A stretch of DNA of 64,000 bases from Phanerodontia chrysosporium (Eukaryota; Basidiomycota; Agaricomycetes; Polyporales; Phanerochaetaceae). The notes below the pieces were generated by a model. It ran no database searches and was not told the origin of the DNA. It saw only the letters and a program-made list of their open reading frames with translations. Location: positions 1,116,001 through 1,180,000 of the forward strand of contig MJGA01000001.1 of NCBI GenBank assembly GCA_001910725.1, given 5' to 3'. Below are positions 46,739-58,456 of the stretch, one piece after another. Numbering within the stretch: position 1 is the stretch's first letter; every line of letters begins with the position of its first letter. A program made the position numbers and the translations under genes.

Positions 46739-49700
46739 TCAGGCAGTTTGTTTGCTTTCGGCCGTGAGTCGTTCCACATGCTTCATACGGGTGGTTATTG
46801 CGGCGCGCAATTGTTCGCGCAGATCTTTTATACGGCCCTGCTGAACGTCCTCGGTGGCAAGAAGCACCTGGTCGATGAGAGTGTATGGCAACCACGTCGA
46901 TGCGGCGGAGCGCGGCTGCTCGTGCGTCAGTCGCGAGTCATCCTTAGGTGCACAAATTTACGGTGAGAATGAGTCATAGATCTGAATACTATGGAGGAAA
47001 GGTTACCTTTTGGATCATCGCTACCGTGTACGACAGTGCGCCCTCCAGGATCTCATATCTCAAGCACGTGCGGATAAGGAACTCAGGGTGGTTCTCCTGT
47101 GACCCATGTTAACCCATGGAATATAGCCAGAGGCGGACAAAGCGCACCTGCAGAATATGAACGAGCCACGGCGGTGGCGACGCAGTTCGGTCAAGGCCCC
47201 ATATCGTCTCTAGAGTAACTTTGCTGTAAACGTAACCCGTCTGCGAGCCATCGTGACGTTCGAGAGCCTGCCGGAGATAACGCCAACCACGATCAGCGGT
47301 CGTCCCAGGCCAGGAAGATATTTTGTCCGTCAATAGCCAATCTGAGGGGGCATCGTCTCTGATGGGCCTTATAGTAAGTACGAAGTCCATATCGAGTAAT
47401 CTCAGCCACTTACAGAACAGACTCTGGGTATCGAGCTAGTCGCATGCATTGCATTGTCAAGTGCGTGAAGACGTCGGTCATATCGAGGCTGAGGCTCTTC
47501 GCCACGGCTATGGCATGATCGAACTGGCTTGTTTGAGCAAGTTTCAGCACCACGTCTGCGGGTGAGAGGAGGAGATCTGTCGTTCTGGTCAGCAGAGCAA
47601 ATGAGATGAAGGGACTGGCTAACCAAGTGAGCCCAGCAAAGCAGGATCTCTGCGCAGGAGCTGGACTTGTGCGTCAAGCAGCGCAAACTCGTACTTGATG
47701 TCGGCGAGTTCAATGACTTCTGCATCACGTTTTGCATTCGACAGCTTCTCCTGCGGGATATGCTTCGCAAGCTTGCGCCTTTTTCTCGGCTACCGACGCA
47801 GATGGGTCAAATTTTCTGCACATATTTTGTGCGCAGACTTACCTGCTTCCCAGTCTCAGCAGATATCGGAAGAACGAACCAGGCGCTTTGGGGTCAAGCA
47901 GGGACAAAGCGTTGATACAGACCAGGTATGCCTCGAGCTGCAGCTCCGCGAGGCTAAGGAATTGGTCTGGATGACTGTCGATCACATGGCCAAGCTTCCT
48001 GGCGCGCTGGTACATGGTCAACGCAGCTACCAGCAACGCAAGTCCTTAGCCCAAAATACAGCGTTCCGTAGGACGGCTACGCACCATTTCTGTAGTCACC
48101 ACGGTCGAGATACCATGTATACAGTATCCTTGAATAGAACGGCCGGACGCGAGGATCCGCATTGCGCGCCTTGAACGACAGTGCTTCTTCGACTTCGTCG
48201 GTTACACCAGCAAAGTTATATGTCATGAGACGGTCCACCGCGTGCTCTTCGCACATCCTATAGACCAGTTGGCTCGCACTGTCTCGCTTGCTACATCTGC
48301 TTTTAGCGACTCGATCTTAAAGGTTAGTGAACACGCCACGTACAGCTTCTCGTATGGACATGAGGCCAAGGCCGCGTATGCGTCGTCGTACAAGCCGAGA
48401 TCGGTGAGGCCTTTAATAACGGTCTGCCACAACGCAGCCGTGTTCACTCTGAGCGGCGCTACCGAAAGAGCGAGTTGCGTGAATGAAACTTCGTATGCGA
48501 CCACGTTGTCCACTTTAAAGAGGGAGGCAGCGTGCAAGTAGAATGCAAACGGCGAGTCGAATAACTGCGCGCCAGGTAGGATCGCGGCGAGGGCTTCGCG
48601 GTCCTCCAGAGACAGTCCACTTTCCGGGCCTGGTTGTGTCTTAGTATAGAATAAGGCAAGCCCAATGCGTAGCTTACCAAAAGAGCCTGCCAAGTTCTCG
48701 AGGGTGGAGGCAGCGTCTTCATATCGGCTCTCGTCTAGCCAGACACGGAGCAATACATAGCTGATTGCAGGCGTTCGAGGTAGCCAAGTCAGCACCTCTC
48801 TTGCGGCCTCACGATACCCAAGGAGGCGAAGTCTTTCACAGAATAGAACTTCATACTTCGTCGCGTGTGCCGGCGATAGAGACTGAAGCAAGCCGGTGGC
48901 GTCAAGGAAATGATGAGCGGCGCTCGGCAAACCAGTTGAAGTTCCCAGTTGGATGAGAAGCGGATGTAGCAAGGAGTACGTCGGTTCGAGCCTGGTCCTA
49001 GTGGTCGACACGTTCATGTTGCGCAACTTGGCAATTACGTCTTCGTCGGTGCTTATGTCACGGGGGCAAGACGCAGCAGAGCCTGCTGGTTGACGCGAAG
49101 TATACCGCAACAACGCCACTCCCCGAAACACGACGAAGATTTCGGCCAATAACGAGGGATCCCAGAGGTGCACGGCATCCGCGAGGTAGAACAGGAGCGT
49201 GATCAAGGCGAGGGCCAAATCATAGCGAGCGTTAATAGAGCTGGTAGCATACGCAGCAGTGAGAGCTCTGCTCCATTCCAAATTTGTCGGCGGTAGCAGT
49301 AGTTCCACCTCTTCTTCTTCTTTCTTGACATCCTTATCGAAGCCGCCAATGATGTCCAGAACAAATCTTGAGGCGTCTTCCAGGTTGCCGACATTTTGGA
49401 GGCGTCCAGAGATCCAGATTTCGAGGCCTTCATCGATCTCACTCCTCAAATCCAGTCGCTGAGCTGTATCTTGAATGATATCGGCGTAAGGGAATGCGAT
49501 CTCCTGCCGCAAGATATCGACGATACGCATTTCGGAGGACAGAATTGCGCGGGGGCCCAACTTCGTTCTGAGCATCCATAGAACGTCCAAGAAGGAGAAT
49601 TGGGGTTCTAGTGGTGCTTGGCGTGGCTGTGACAGTGCTCTATGTAACCGAAGGGGGAGATCCTCGCTGACGATGGAGCCAATTCGTTCACGTTCGATGA

Positions 49701-51311
49701 CAAGGATGTCACCCTTTGGATCACCCGCGCCAATCGCGAGAGGCCACCGCGCTCTCCGTTCGATTTCGCGACAGCGAGCGACGAAACCCTCCCAGTCGCG
49801 CTTCAAGGCGTTCCAGTAGTTGTCGTACTGTGGCGCCCCTGTCTGGGGATCCTTGAGGAGCTTCACAGTGCAGCCGACTACTGAGGCGATATTCTCAGCA
49901 GTGGTTGCGTAAGAGACGAGAAGAGGAGCGGCGGGGATTCCAGGAATGCTTAGGCACGCGTCGGTGTACTGCGAGATCGCCGTATGCAGGGTCCAGGCGG
50001 AGAACACACCTGGCCGCATTACGGCTTCGAAGAATTTGTCGGTCATGGCGCCAGGAGAAAGCAGAAGCTCGTCAAGGTACGCCGGGGTGAGCTCGGGTTC
50101 AGGAGGGTACGTTATGCATGTCCACGTCTCCGCAGGACCATCAGCAGATAGCTCAATTTTCTCCACCATGGATTGCCCCTGCCGGTCCCATAGCGCATAT
50201 AGGGTGGTACCCACGACGCGGAAATCTTGGAGATGGCAGTGCACACTCAATTCAGAGCACTGAATGTCCTGTGCGTGTTGGATGCGTTCATTGGTGACGT
50301 CGAGGAGTTGGAAGAACCCTCCTGATACAGGGGAAGCGTCTGTGGGAATGAAGGCTAGAACAAGGGGTTCTTCTGACAAGGGGGAGGGGAAAACGTGCAG
50401 AAGCCTCTGCGGGCTTTCATGCAAGAGGACGTTGGGACGAGGGCCGCTTGGCAGCGCGTTTGAAGCACCTGCCAAGTGCTTTCCAGGAAAAGTGGATGGC
50501 AGCGTCCGTTCGGATACACAGCCAGCCGCGGCCGTCCATAGACGAAGTGTACGATCCCGGGACAGTGTGAAGACATGACCTATGTCCGTTGGTTGTGGGT
50601 AAGACGCGATGGAGACTATTCGAGAGCCATCGGGATGTGCTGGGTGCAGAAATGACGTGAGAGAATTGAGAAAGGAGCTGCGAGGGTGCAGCGTTTCTTC
50701 CCACTGGCCTAGAAAAAGTTGGTGATACTATCGGCCACGAGCAAGCCGTTGTACTTACCATCCTCCCATTTATCATCCACACTGTCGTCCGTCTCCAAAC
50801 GCAATATGCTGCCATCTTGAAGGCCGAGCACTACACAATGTAAGCCCTGAACGTGGGCCACAGCGCAGCTGAGGTCCTTCAGCTTGTTGATGTTGTACTC
50901 GCTCGTTCGGATGGCACTCAGCGGACTGGTTTGCCAGAGTCCCCCCGCCTCGGAAAGCGGCACCACTACTCGGAACAGAGAACCAAACGTAGTAACCGCA
51001 AGTACGTGGAGACCCCGAGGGCCCCAGAGAACAGATGGACTAGGTAGAATCGCCGAGGGAAAGACGAGACGTAAGGGTAGTGCGTCTGTCGAGAGCGAAA
51101 TGAGCTCTAGGACCTGACCTTCGTGGATTACACGATATAGAATCGAGCCAGTTGATTCATGGTGAAAGACTTCGGCAAACGTAGCATGCTCCGAGTCAGA
51201 TGGCGGTGTGAGTGGCACGTCAGAGCGTTTGGTATACACGGCGTGTGTGGCGGCGGAGGTGGGAGGAAAGAGGGAAGATATTTGAGCGGCCACGAGAACG
51301 TGAGAGTCCAT
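46739..51311 (-). CDS. Nucleoporin Nup120/Nup160 (apparent 1-nt deletion)
   Basis: Scaffold subunit of the Nup84/Nup107-160 Y-complex of the nuclear pore. Exons: 51311-50759, 50708-48085, 48026-47843, 47784-47624, 47576-47414, 47367-47148, 47096-47007, 46942-46739. The N-terminal half is a beta-propeller (for example GHVFTLSRDRTLRLWTAAAG), the C-terminal half an alpha-solenoid. Family-typical stretches include ALTMYQRARKL, RKRRKLAKHIPQEKL and DAEVIELADIKYEFALLDAQ. Near 48278 (coding SETV / ASQLVYRMCEEHAVDRLMTY) one base is missing; adding it gives 4200 nt, 1399 residues, with all splice phases consistent. The intron 47842-47785 ends in GAG. Nup120 versus Nup160 naming is a matter of lineage; the family is Nup120/160. 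Confidence 0.87.
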
Positions 51312-53499
51312 CCTAGCGACTGGTTTTTGCGGTGCAGGGTGGCCGAGGCGGAAGTTGTCGCGGCCGTCTGAAGAGGCGTCGCCGTTGCGCGCAGTGACCA
51401 GGCTGAGTGAGGAAAGTCGAACGCGCACGAGCACGAGAGACGCGACGGTGTATGTCACGTGTGACGCAAGGCGGTCAGTCACACCGCTTCAAGTGAGCTC
51501 GTCCCAACGTTGTTACCATCCTATCTCGCTCTGCGCACGTCCTGTATAACGTTGAGGTCGACGTCTTGCTATGTGAAGGTTGTTTCTAAGATCTCGAGTC
51601 TACTGCCGCGTACACAGTCTCATTTGGCCAATACTGCACTACGGACTCAGGCTAATACCGTGAGTCCCCCGCTGGACTTTGATGATGATACTAGCTGCAT
51701 ACCGTTTTTTTTTTTTCAGCTTACGCCATGCAGTACCAGATGACGCACATTGCACGAAGAGTACCCAGCGTTACTTGCAGCGTCCCGGTACCAGTGCGAT
51801 CGCTCTTTCAAACCGCCCAAGCACACGGTTGCCCATTCCCTACCTAGCATCTGGTGATCACGCTGGGTATGATTGAACCTTCAGGCCCCTTCTACCGACG
51901 CATCGCTAAACCCGAAGTATTTGCGTTTGTACTGGTATCACCGCCTCTTGTTTCATGGGCAGTCGCGTGCTGGAGACGAGGCAACGACTCGCGTTCGTCC
52001 TTGCCTCATGAAGCCATGAGGACGGACCACCCCCGGTATTTGGACTTCTTTCCCCGGCTAGCTCCACAAACCTGCGGTGATGCGGACTTTGGCTGGCGTG
52101 TCCGTTCAGTGCGTAGTCAATGAAAACGGCTCGACTCATTTCTTGAAAGCGGACATGTAGGGCACAATACACGGTCCTACATGTCCCCACATCGCTTCGT
52201 ACATCTCATATTCAGCAAGTTCAGCTCAGGGACGTGATGTCCACACCCGGTTGCTGGAAAACGGTGCGTAGGTTCCTACTCCTAGATGGATCGTATGCTC
52301 TAAGGTGTGAGGAACCCGCTAGAAACGGAACCTCCATGCATGGGGGGCGTTACCGTACCGATGACGCCGCGGGTCACCTCATATCTGGTGTATGGCTCTG
52401 TATAGTCCCATAGAACGGACCACCCGTCGACCGACGTAGATTCTCGGCTCCCTCCTACCGATTGTTGCCACAACTTCCTCATATACTGCCTCCGCAGAAG
52501 GCCGAGGACTCGCTCTGACCCTCAAACCAAATGTGCATCCTTAGACGCGCTACGGCCTGGACCTCAGTGAGTCTGGCTCGGATTCGCACTGTGTCTGGTA
52601 CTCACGACCAACACATTGCCAGCCAGTGCGTCCGCCCCTTTGCCCCCTGTCTCTCTATTCCTGTCCCAGTATTGAGGTATGTCTCTGCCCTATTGAAGTC
52701 GCAAGTCTTCATTTGCGCAGTGCCTCGATGGACGCGAATGAGGGCACGCGCCGGGATTATGGCCACCGGAATGGAAAGGCGAGAACGTACCCTGTCCTCC
52801 GTGCGGAACTGTGACAGCCGGTCGTAGATCTCCTCGGTCCAAGCCTGGAATGGCAAGATAAGTCCTCGGTAGCAGAATGGTAAGTAGCACGGCTGTCCGG
52901 TGAGCACACCGTGCTTACCGCTCATATACGAACGCGCTGAGGTTACAATTAGCCTTCCGACGGCCACGTTATGTAAACGAACACGAGCACGCCAACGCCT
53001 GAAGCGGGCTTCGAAGCGCGTTGCCTGCATCGGTCCGGCACGTCTCGATGCGAGATGCACCTCATCAGCCACTGCTGGTAATTTGTAATGATGGTCCAGC
53101 GGCGTGCAGCGGGTCAGGTCCTGTAGGCACCTTCATTGTGCCTTCGCGTCGAGCGATCAGAGGTAATGCATTGCAACAGACCTTTCCTGTATCTAAGCAT
53201 TTGTACCTTGCGTATGGGTTGGATCTGCTAGAGGGGACGTCGTTGATCCGAGTCCAGTTCGCTGCATGTCGAGGGCTACCGCGAACGGCCTGTGCGAAGC
53301 CATGGCAGAACACCTCGTTGCAGGCCAGGATAAAACCAAAGGGTGGTCGATGCTCTGGTCATCACTAACCTACTCCCTCTCGCGTCCGCTACCTGCAGGA
53401 CAATTTACAAACGAACATCCACACTAGCAATTTCAAAGGTGAGTCACCGCGTTTTTTTGTCCTCGCGAAGCGACTGAAGCGCCGCTTATGCGCCAGAAT
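51312..53499. other. 2.2-kb interval without a recognisable gene
   Basis: Holds the Nup120/160 promoter, a T-run near 51708-51718 and a hairpin at 52151-52186. A minus-strand open frame at 52602-53072 (156 codons) has no recognisable motif and lacks a convincing splice or promoter context, so it is not called. Confidence 0.5.
52151..52186. repeat. Perfect 10-bp inverted repeat
   Basis: GGACATGTAG at 52151-52160 and CTACATGTCC at 52177-52186 with a 16-nt loop. Long enough to stand out; could be a transcription terminator-like hairpin or a remnant of a MITE-like end. No flanking element recognised. Confidence 0.6.
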
Positions 53500-54026
53500 A
53501 TGGCGAACCTCGTTTCCTACCAAGCTATCCTCTTCCCGTCGGACGACCGTAACCCCCATCTGGTCACTCTATCCACAAGCCCAATCAACACCACGGGGGT
53601 TCCCGCAGTGGCAGAGCCGTTTCGTTGTGGGAGAATGCCGCACCCCGAGGTCTTTATGGATTATATTGCCGAAGGGCTAGGTCCGCAGTCATGGGCCTAC
53701 AGGGTACGTCGGCAAACCTGATCTGCTGAGACGTTTGCTTACATCTCGATCTCATACAGGTTGTCGACATGCTTGACGGCATGACGAAGAAATTCCCGAC
53801 GCCGTACATCATCTTCTACCCGACCGTGTCGCGTGACGGCATGCCGTTTCCGGTGAACAAGTACATCCGCGAGGTGCAGGGACGCGAATTCCAGGAAGCC
53901 AGAGCGTGGAGGGGCAACATCGTGGTCGCCAAATATCGTGACTTGGACTATACGGACATGATCAGCCTCTCGATGGCTGATTTCCCCATTGTCAAGAACT
54001 GGCTTCAGACGCATCGTATGGAGTGA
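53500..54026 (+). CDS. Small uncharacterised protein
   Basis: Not recognised. Exons 53500-53703 and 53760-54026; 471 nt, 156 residues, in phase with a GTACGT...CAG intron. The sequence is protein-like and non-repetitive: MANLVSYQAILFPSDDRNPH, a Pro/Val segment, FMDYIAEGLGPQSWAYR, then FPTPYIIFYPTVSRDG and FPVNKYIREVQGREF. No signal peptide, membrane segment or metal-binding motif. An ATG 12 nt upstream (53488) is in frame and equally possible as the start. Mixed beta-strand and helical pattern suggests a small globular cytosolic protein. Confidence 0.7.
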
Positions 54027-54263
54027 GGGGTGCTTATGATCGAAACACAGGCTGGTTTGCGCGAGGCTACCGCACAGCCGCCAGACGAAGTACCCCTCTT
54101 CCGTGACCGTGCACACACGTTCTGGACTCTGTGTGTTTCCCCCCTCGTCCCCACGTCATCGGTAGGAGTATAGGTGATCAGTAGCACCTTCCAAGAAATC
54201 TGTCGTATTATAGTACATATTTATTCCGAAGCTTTACCACTGTACCGATACATTAAGAAAAAA

Positions 54264-55521
54264 TCAGAGCTCGTCCCTGTGTCCACCCTGTTTAGACGCG
54301 TTTTCGGGAGCTTTATTCGCTTTCTTCGGGTCGCAGTGCTCGGGTATTGGGCTCATGGGATCGATGGGCTCGTGGAGAACGCGCCCAACCTTTCGGTACT
54401 TCTTGGACTCGGCAAAGAATTTCTTCCAGTGCTCGAGGCTCTGCGGACAAGGTGGCGGTGAGGACACGAACGTGAATGAAATTCGGACGACGTGCTTACC
54501 GCCATCTCTCTGTCGGTGAGCCCTCTGATGTCATGCGTCTGGTGAGTCGCGAAGCAGCCCGTGGCGAAAGCCCTTGCAGCGTCTCTTCCAGCCCTGCATC
54601 CAGCAGATCGGATGAGTAGTGTTTTCTACGCCAGGACCAGGAGTGCCCTACATGAAATGATAGGAGCCGCCAGGCCCATATGTCGCCCTGTTGGCCGACA
54701 CGTCGTACACATCCCCATCAATCTGTACAGGCGGAGCTGTGAGTACGGAGTAGCCAGGCGGAGCGATGAGGCAAGGTGCGCACCGCGAGGTAGATGGGCT
54801 TGCCCTCACTTTCGCCGGAGAACGTCGCGAGCATCCGCTCCGAGAAGAGCCGCTGGTTTCCCTCCTACGCAAACACGACGTAAGGAGTGTGTTGTGCAGG
54901 CCGGGGGTTGGTGGGCCCTTACCGGGATCAGCGCGCGAATCTTGCCCGCGACGTCCTGCTCCCACAGGTAACTTCCCGTGAAGAACTTGCCTGCCAGCAC
55001 GACGATGGCGAACGTGATGAACAGGAACTTGAAGAGGCCGAGGCACCCGACCTCGGCTCCTCTGGGTCAGGCTCCTCAGGCCCGACAGGCTCGCCGCGGC
55101 GCATCTTCTCCTCGCGCTCCTGCTTGCGCTTGAGCCACGCCTCGTGCTCCGCCTGTCTCCGCTGCTTGTACTGGGTGTAGCTGCCCGCGCAGACAACGAG
55201 GCGACCCCGTTAATGTCAGGCTCACGTCATGATGTGCGAAATGAAGACGTACGCAAGGAACGGGCGATTGGCCGCCTTCGTCGAGACCTCCCGTTCTTCG
55301 ATGACAGGGTCCGGGACCCGAGGGTACTTGTCCTTCATGGGGAACTCTGCCCAGGGGGAGCCAGGGATCGAGCCTGCTGACCCCGGCGTGCGTGTCCCTT
55401 TGGTGGGTGTGCCAGGCGCGGTGCCTGTGGGACCCTGCTGGGGAAGGTTGTTCAGTTTCGGCGGACGCTGGCGGATGGCGCGTCCTCCGCCGTCGCCCTC
55501 GGGGTTGAATATCCACGACAT
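54264..55521 (-). CDS. MAPR-type cytochrome-b5-like heme protein with ER-retention tail (apparent 1-nt deletion)
   Basis: Membrane-associated progesterone receptor (Dap1/PGRMC) family protein, which binds heme and supports sterol-synthesising P450s in the ER. Exons: 55521-55226, 55180-54923, 54864-54784, 54722-54652, 54593-54500, 54440-54264. Pro/Gly-rich N-terminus, a charged helix (QRRQAEHEAWLKRKQ), one hydrophobic membrane segment (about 150-170), then the b5-like domain: RMLATFSGESEGKPIYLAI, DGDVYDVSANRATYGPGGSY, FMAGRDAARAFATGCF. The protein ends in HRDEL, a KDEL-type ER-retrieval signal, implying that the domain faces the ER lumen. The frame changes near 55055 (DPEEP / EVGCLGLFKF); one added base gives 978 nt, 325 residues. 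Longer than yeast Dap1 (about 150 residues), owing to the N-terminal region. Confidence 0.85.
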
Positions 55522-56318
55522 CTTAGCGGTGTTTAGCGGGGCGTTCCTGTGCGAGGAGCAAGGGGCGAGCCTGGGTATCGAGGTGGTGGTATCTCTCCAA
55601 ACCTTGGGATATATACCGTCGCCAAATTCCCACCCGGAGCCATATTCCAAGGCACACGAATGATGTCTGATAGACCACGACCACGTGAAACCTTCTCCGC
55701 AGAGCTACCGCCACGTCAGAGCCATACGGTGCAGGAGGCAAAATTCAGGCGCGGCGACAGGGAGCACACGAGCGGAGACCTGTTTCAGGATACCACACAG
55801 TTCCACTTACATTACCCACGATGCGGAGCCAGGCGTACGTATCAGCAAAAACTACAGGTGGCATTACGGGTACTATCCCTAAGATATGCGAGGGACGTGT
55901 AAGGTATTCGTCTTAGATGGTACAGAATGCAGAGGAGAGTAGGATGAAGAAAAGTGTGAATGATGCGTTGGAACCAAAGGAAGGAAAAAAGACGAATGCA
56001 CTTGCACTAGTAGAAAAAAAGAATAGAAATGCTAGAGAGTCTGATTAGTGCGAACATGACCCCCGGGGTGCCAAGTGAATGGAAATTGAAGGGAGGAATT
56101 GCAAGATGTGAGGCGACCAAGGCTGGAGCCGAATCGGACCGGCGACGAGAGATGTACAGGTGCGTGCGACTGGCATAATGGGACAAGTTGGTGTGACATA
56201 CAGGCATAGCCGGAGGCCGAGGTGGCATAGACATGGGCGTATAGATGAGCTGTGCGGTAGATGGGGTTTCGGCAGAGATCGAGGAGCGACCAGGCGCAAC
56301 ACACGGCTCACTGGGAGC
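55522..56318. other. Spacer between MAPR and RGS genes
   Basis: Promoter of the MAPR gene and 3' side of the RGS gene. A-rich stretch near 55980-56030. No gene seen. Confidence 0.5.
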
Positions 56319-58456
56319 TCATGAGTGCGAACCACCGCTCGCTCGGTCCAACGCCGCTGCCCTCTGCGACACAGTCACATACGCGCCGCCGACCTCTTCC
56401 TCGTTCAAGCCTGGTGGCACGGACGGAGTCGACGAGTTGGCGGTCATCACCGGGAATTCGTCCAAACTGTCGTCGTCATCGTGTAGCCTGATCTTGAGAG
56501 CAAGGAACTTCGGTGTCTTGATGAACTACGGCGGGAGGCCTGTCAGTAAAGCCGAGACACAGTGAAAACGAACGCTTACCTTTGGCACCGAGTCCGTCGC
56601 CATGAGCCTGAAGACGTGCGTCTGGATGCGCTCGTACAGGCGGATCATCGTCTGGAGCTGCGTCGCGTTGAAAGCAGTGGCCTGATCGAGCTCTACGCGG
56701 CCCTGGAAGGCCTTGCCGGTCAGGTTCTGGATGACGTCGCTCAGGTAGCCAGACAGCTCGTTCCGCAGACCGTGATCGATGTTGAGCTCGCATTGACTTG
56801 ACGGCGCGAGATACGTGTTGTAGATAACGAACGCAATCTGGATGAGGGACTCGTGGTGACGCTCCATGGCGGCTTGGCCGGGTGTCCCCTTGGCGGGACG
56901 ACCGCTCGGAGTCGCGGCAACCGCAGAAGACGTGATGTTGAATTTGCGCTTGAAGTCCTGGACGTCAAGATAGAAGGACAAGTTCTCCTCGCAGAAGTTC
57001 GCGCGCAGGAATTCACGGAAGAGGTTCCGTAGTTGCGGCTCCTCGATGATGTACTTGAGGCGCTCGGAGTTGTTCTCCTTCTTGTTCTTCTTGTTGTCGC
57101 CTTCGTGGCTGCCGTTCAGACGCTCCGTCATGGACATGCGGCGATGAAGTTTCTGGGCCGCAGCATCACCGTTTTTCGAGTCGTTGTCATGTACATCTTC
57201 GGACGACCGCGCTTGAGTCGACAGAGCCGCCGACGAGCTATTTGGTGAACTGTGTGCTCCTTCGGGATGATCCCAGCGCGCCAGGCGGCGACCCTCGTCG
57301 GTGATTTTGTAGATGGCTTTCGCCGTACAACGGAACTCTCCATGTTGCTGGCAAATCGAATACTGTCAGTCGACTGGAAAACCAGACTACAAATGCATTA
57401 CGCACCTGGATCGGAGAGTTTGGACCACCGGCCGCTCCTCGCACAGTGAAGATGATGGCGGAATCGTTGTTCCTCCGCTTGTCGCTGACCAGTGTGATCA
57501 GACCGTATCGCACGAACTGCGCCGCCATCTCCGCCGCCTCCTCTCTGCCGATGACCGAGGTGAAATCACACAACCACTCCAACGCAGCGACCGCAGGGAA
57601 GCACGCCCTATGCGTGATCGGCTTGCCTCCGCTCGCCGGAGCCCGCTCCGTGACGTCCATGAGTGCGACACCCTTTGACCGCTCGTGGTACTTTTGGAAG
57701 GTGTCCATGGAGTCGATGTTATCTGGCAGGTAGTTGGGCTGCCTGCCGACGAACCGACGGAACAAGGCGGTGATGACGCCGTGTGAAACGATGATTTCGT
57801 CGTCGACTGAGCGTCGCTCGAGGTGGAGAAGCTTCATGCAGATAGGCTGAGTGGTAAAGACGTGCGCGAGGTGGTCGCCGTTTATGCCGTTCTTGCTCAT
57901 GAAGCGCTCTAGGACGTGCAACCCCTTGGGGGTGAGGACGTAGACACCACGATCCTTGAAGAGGTTTGAGCCTGGGTCGGCGGCGTTCTCGATAAGTCGC
58001 GCGTCCATAAAATGTTGGCACATGGCCTTTGCCATGTCACGAGTCATGGAGAATGTTGTCGTGGTAGTGGTCGTTACTATCCGGGAGGGGTCGCGAGGAT
58101 CCGGTCCACGGTTGGATTGGGAGAACTTGAGAGAGGCGAGATTTCGTGCGGCGTCGTCACTGGGAGGGGACGGGGGTCACGAAACGCGGGTGGAGCAAGT
58201 CGAACATGGACTCACGTCAGGAAGGAATTAGGGAAGTTGCGGAAGAACTGCCTGTTCGTCCGCAGCTCGAGCGATACGATAAGCGTCGCGAATAGGTCGA
58301 GAGTGTCCTGCGGGCGGAGAAGAAAGAGTGAGCGTGAGGGGAGGCTTTGACTGGAAACGAGGCAGGGCGACGGACCTTGAGGAATGGTCTGCCTCTCTTT
58401 GTGGTCTTCATCATGTGCGACGACGACGACGGCGCCGCCTCCTGTGCTGCCGCCAT
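56319..58456 (-). CDS. Regulator of G-protein signalling, Sst2/FlbA type
   Basis: GTPase-activating protein for a heterotrimeric G-alpha; in fungi this class dampens pheromone and growth signalling. Exons: 58456-58376, 58307-58216, 58159-57406, 57347-56580, 56525-56319; 1902 nt, 633 residues, in phase. N-terminal fungal DEP-type region: DLFATLIVSLELRTNRQFFR, MAKAMCQHFMDARLIENAAD, KDRGVYVLTPKGLHVLERF. A second DEP-like unit: AALEWLCDFTSVIGREEAAE, AQFVRYGLITLVSD, CTAKAIYKITDEGRRLARWD. The RGS box covers about 400-560: PQLRNLFREFLRANFCEENL, FYLDVQDFKRKF, LSGYLSDVIQNL and YERIQTHVFRLMATDSVPKF. The C-terminal ~50 residues are acidic and then Ser/Gly-rich. Head-to-head with an uncharacterised gene at 59469. 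Confidence 0.93.

Noticed and set aside
46690..51311. Two separate genes (propeller and solenoid parts) instead of one Nup120/160
   Set aside because: A single added base near 48278 joins both parts in frame, and the combined length fits the family.
52602..53072. Minus-strand open frame of 156 codons
   Set aside because: No recognisable domain or conserved pattern; could be real but cannot be supported from sequence alone.
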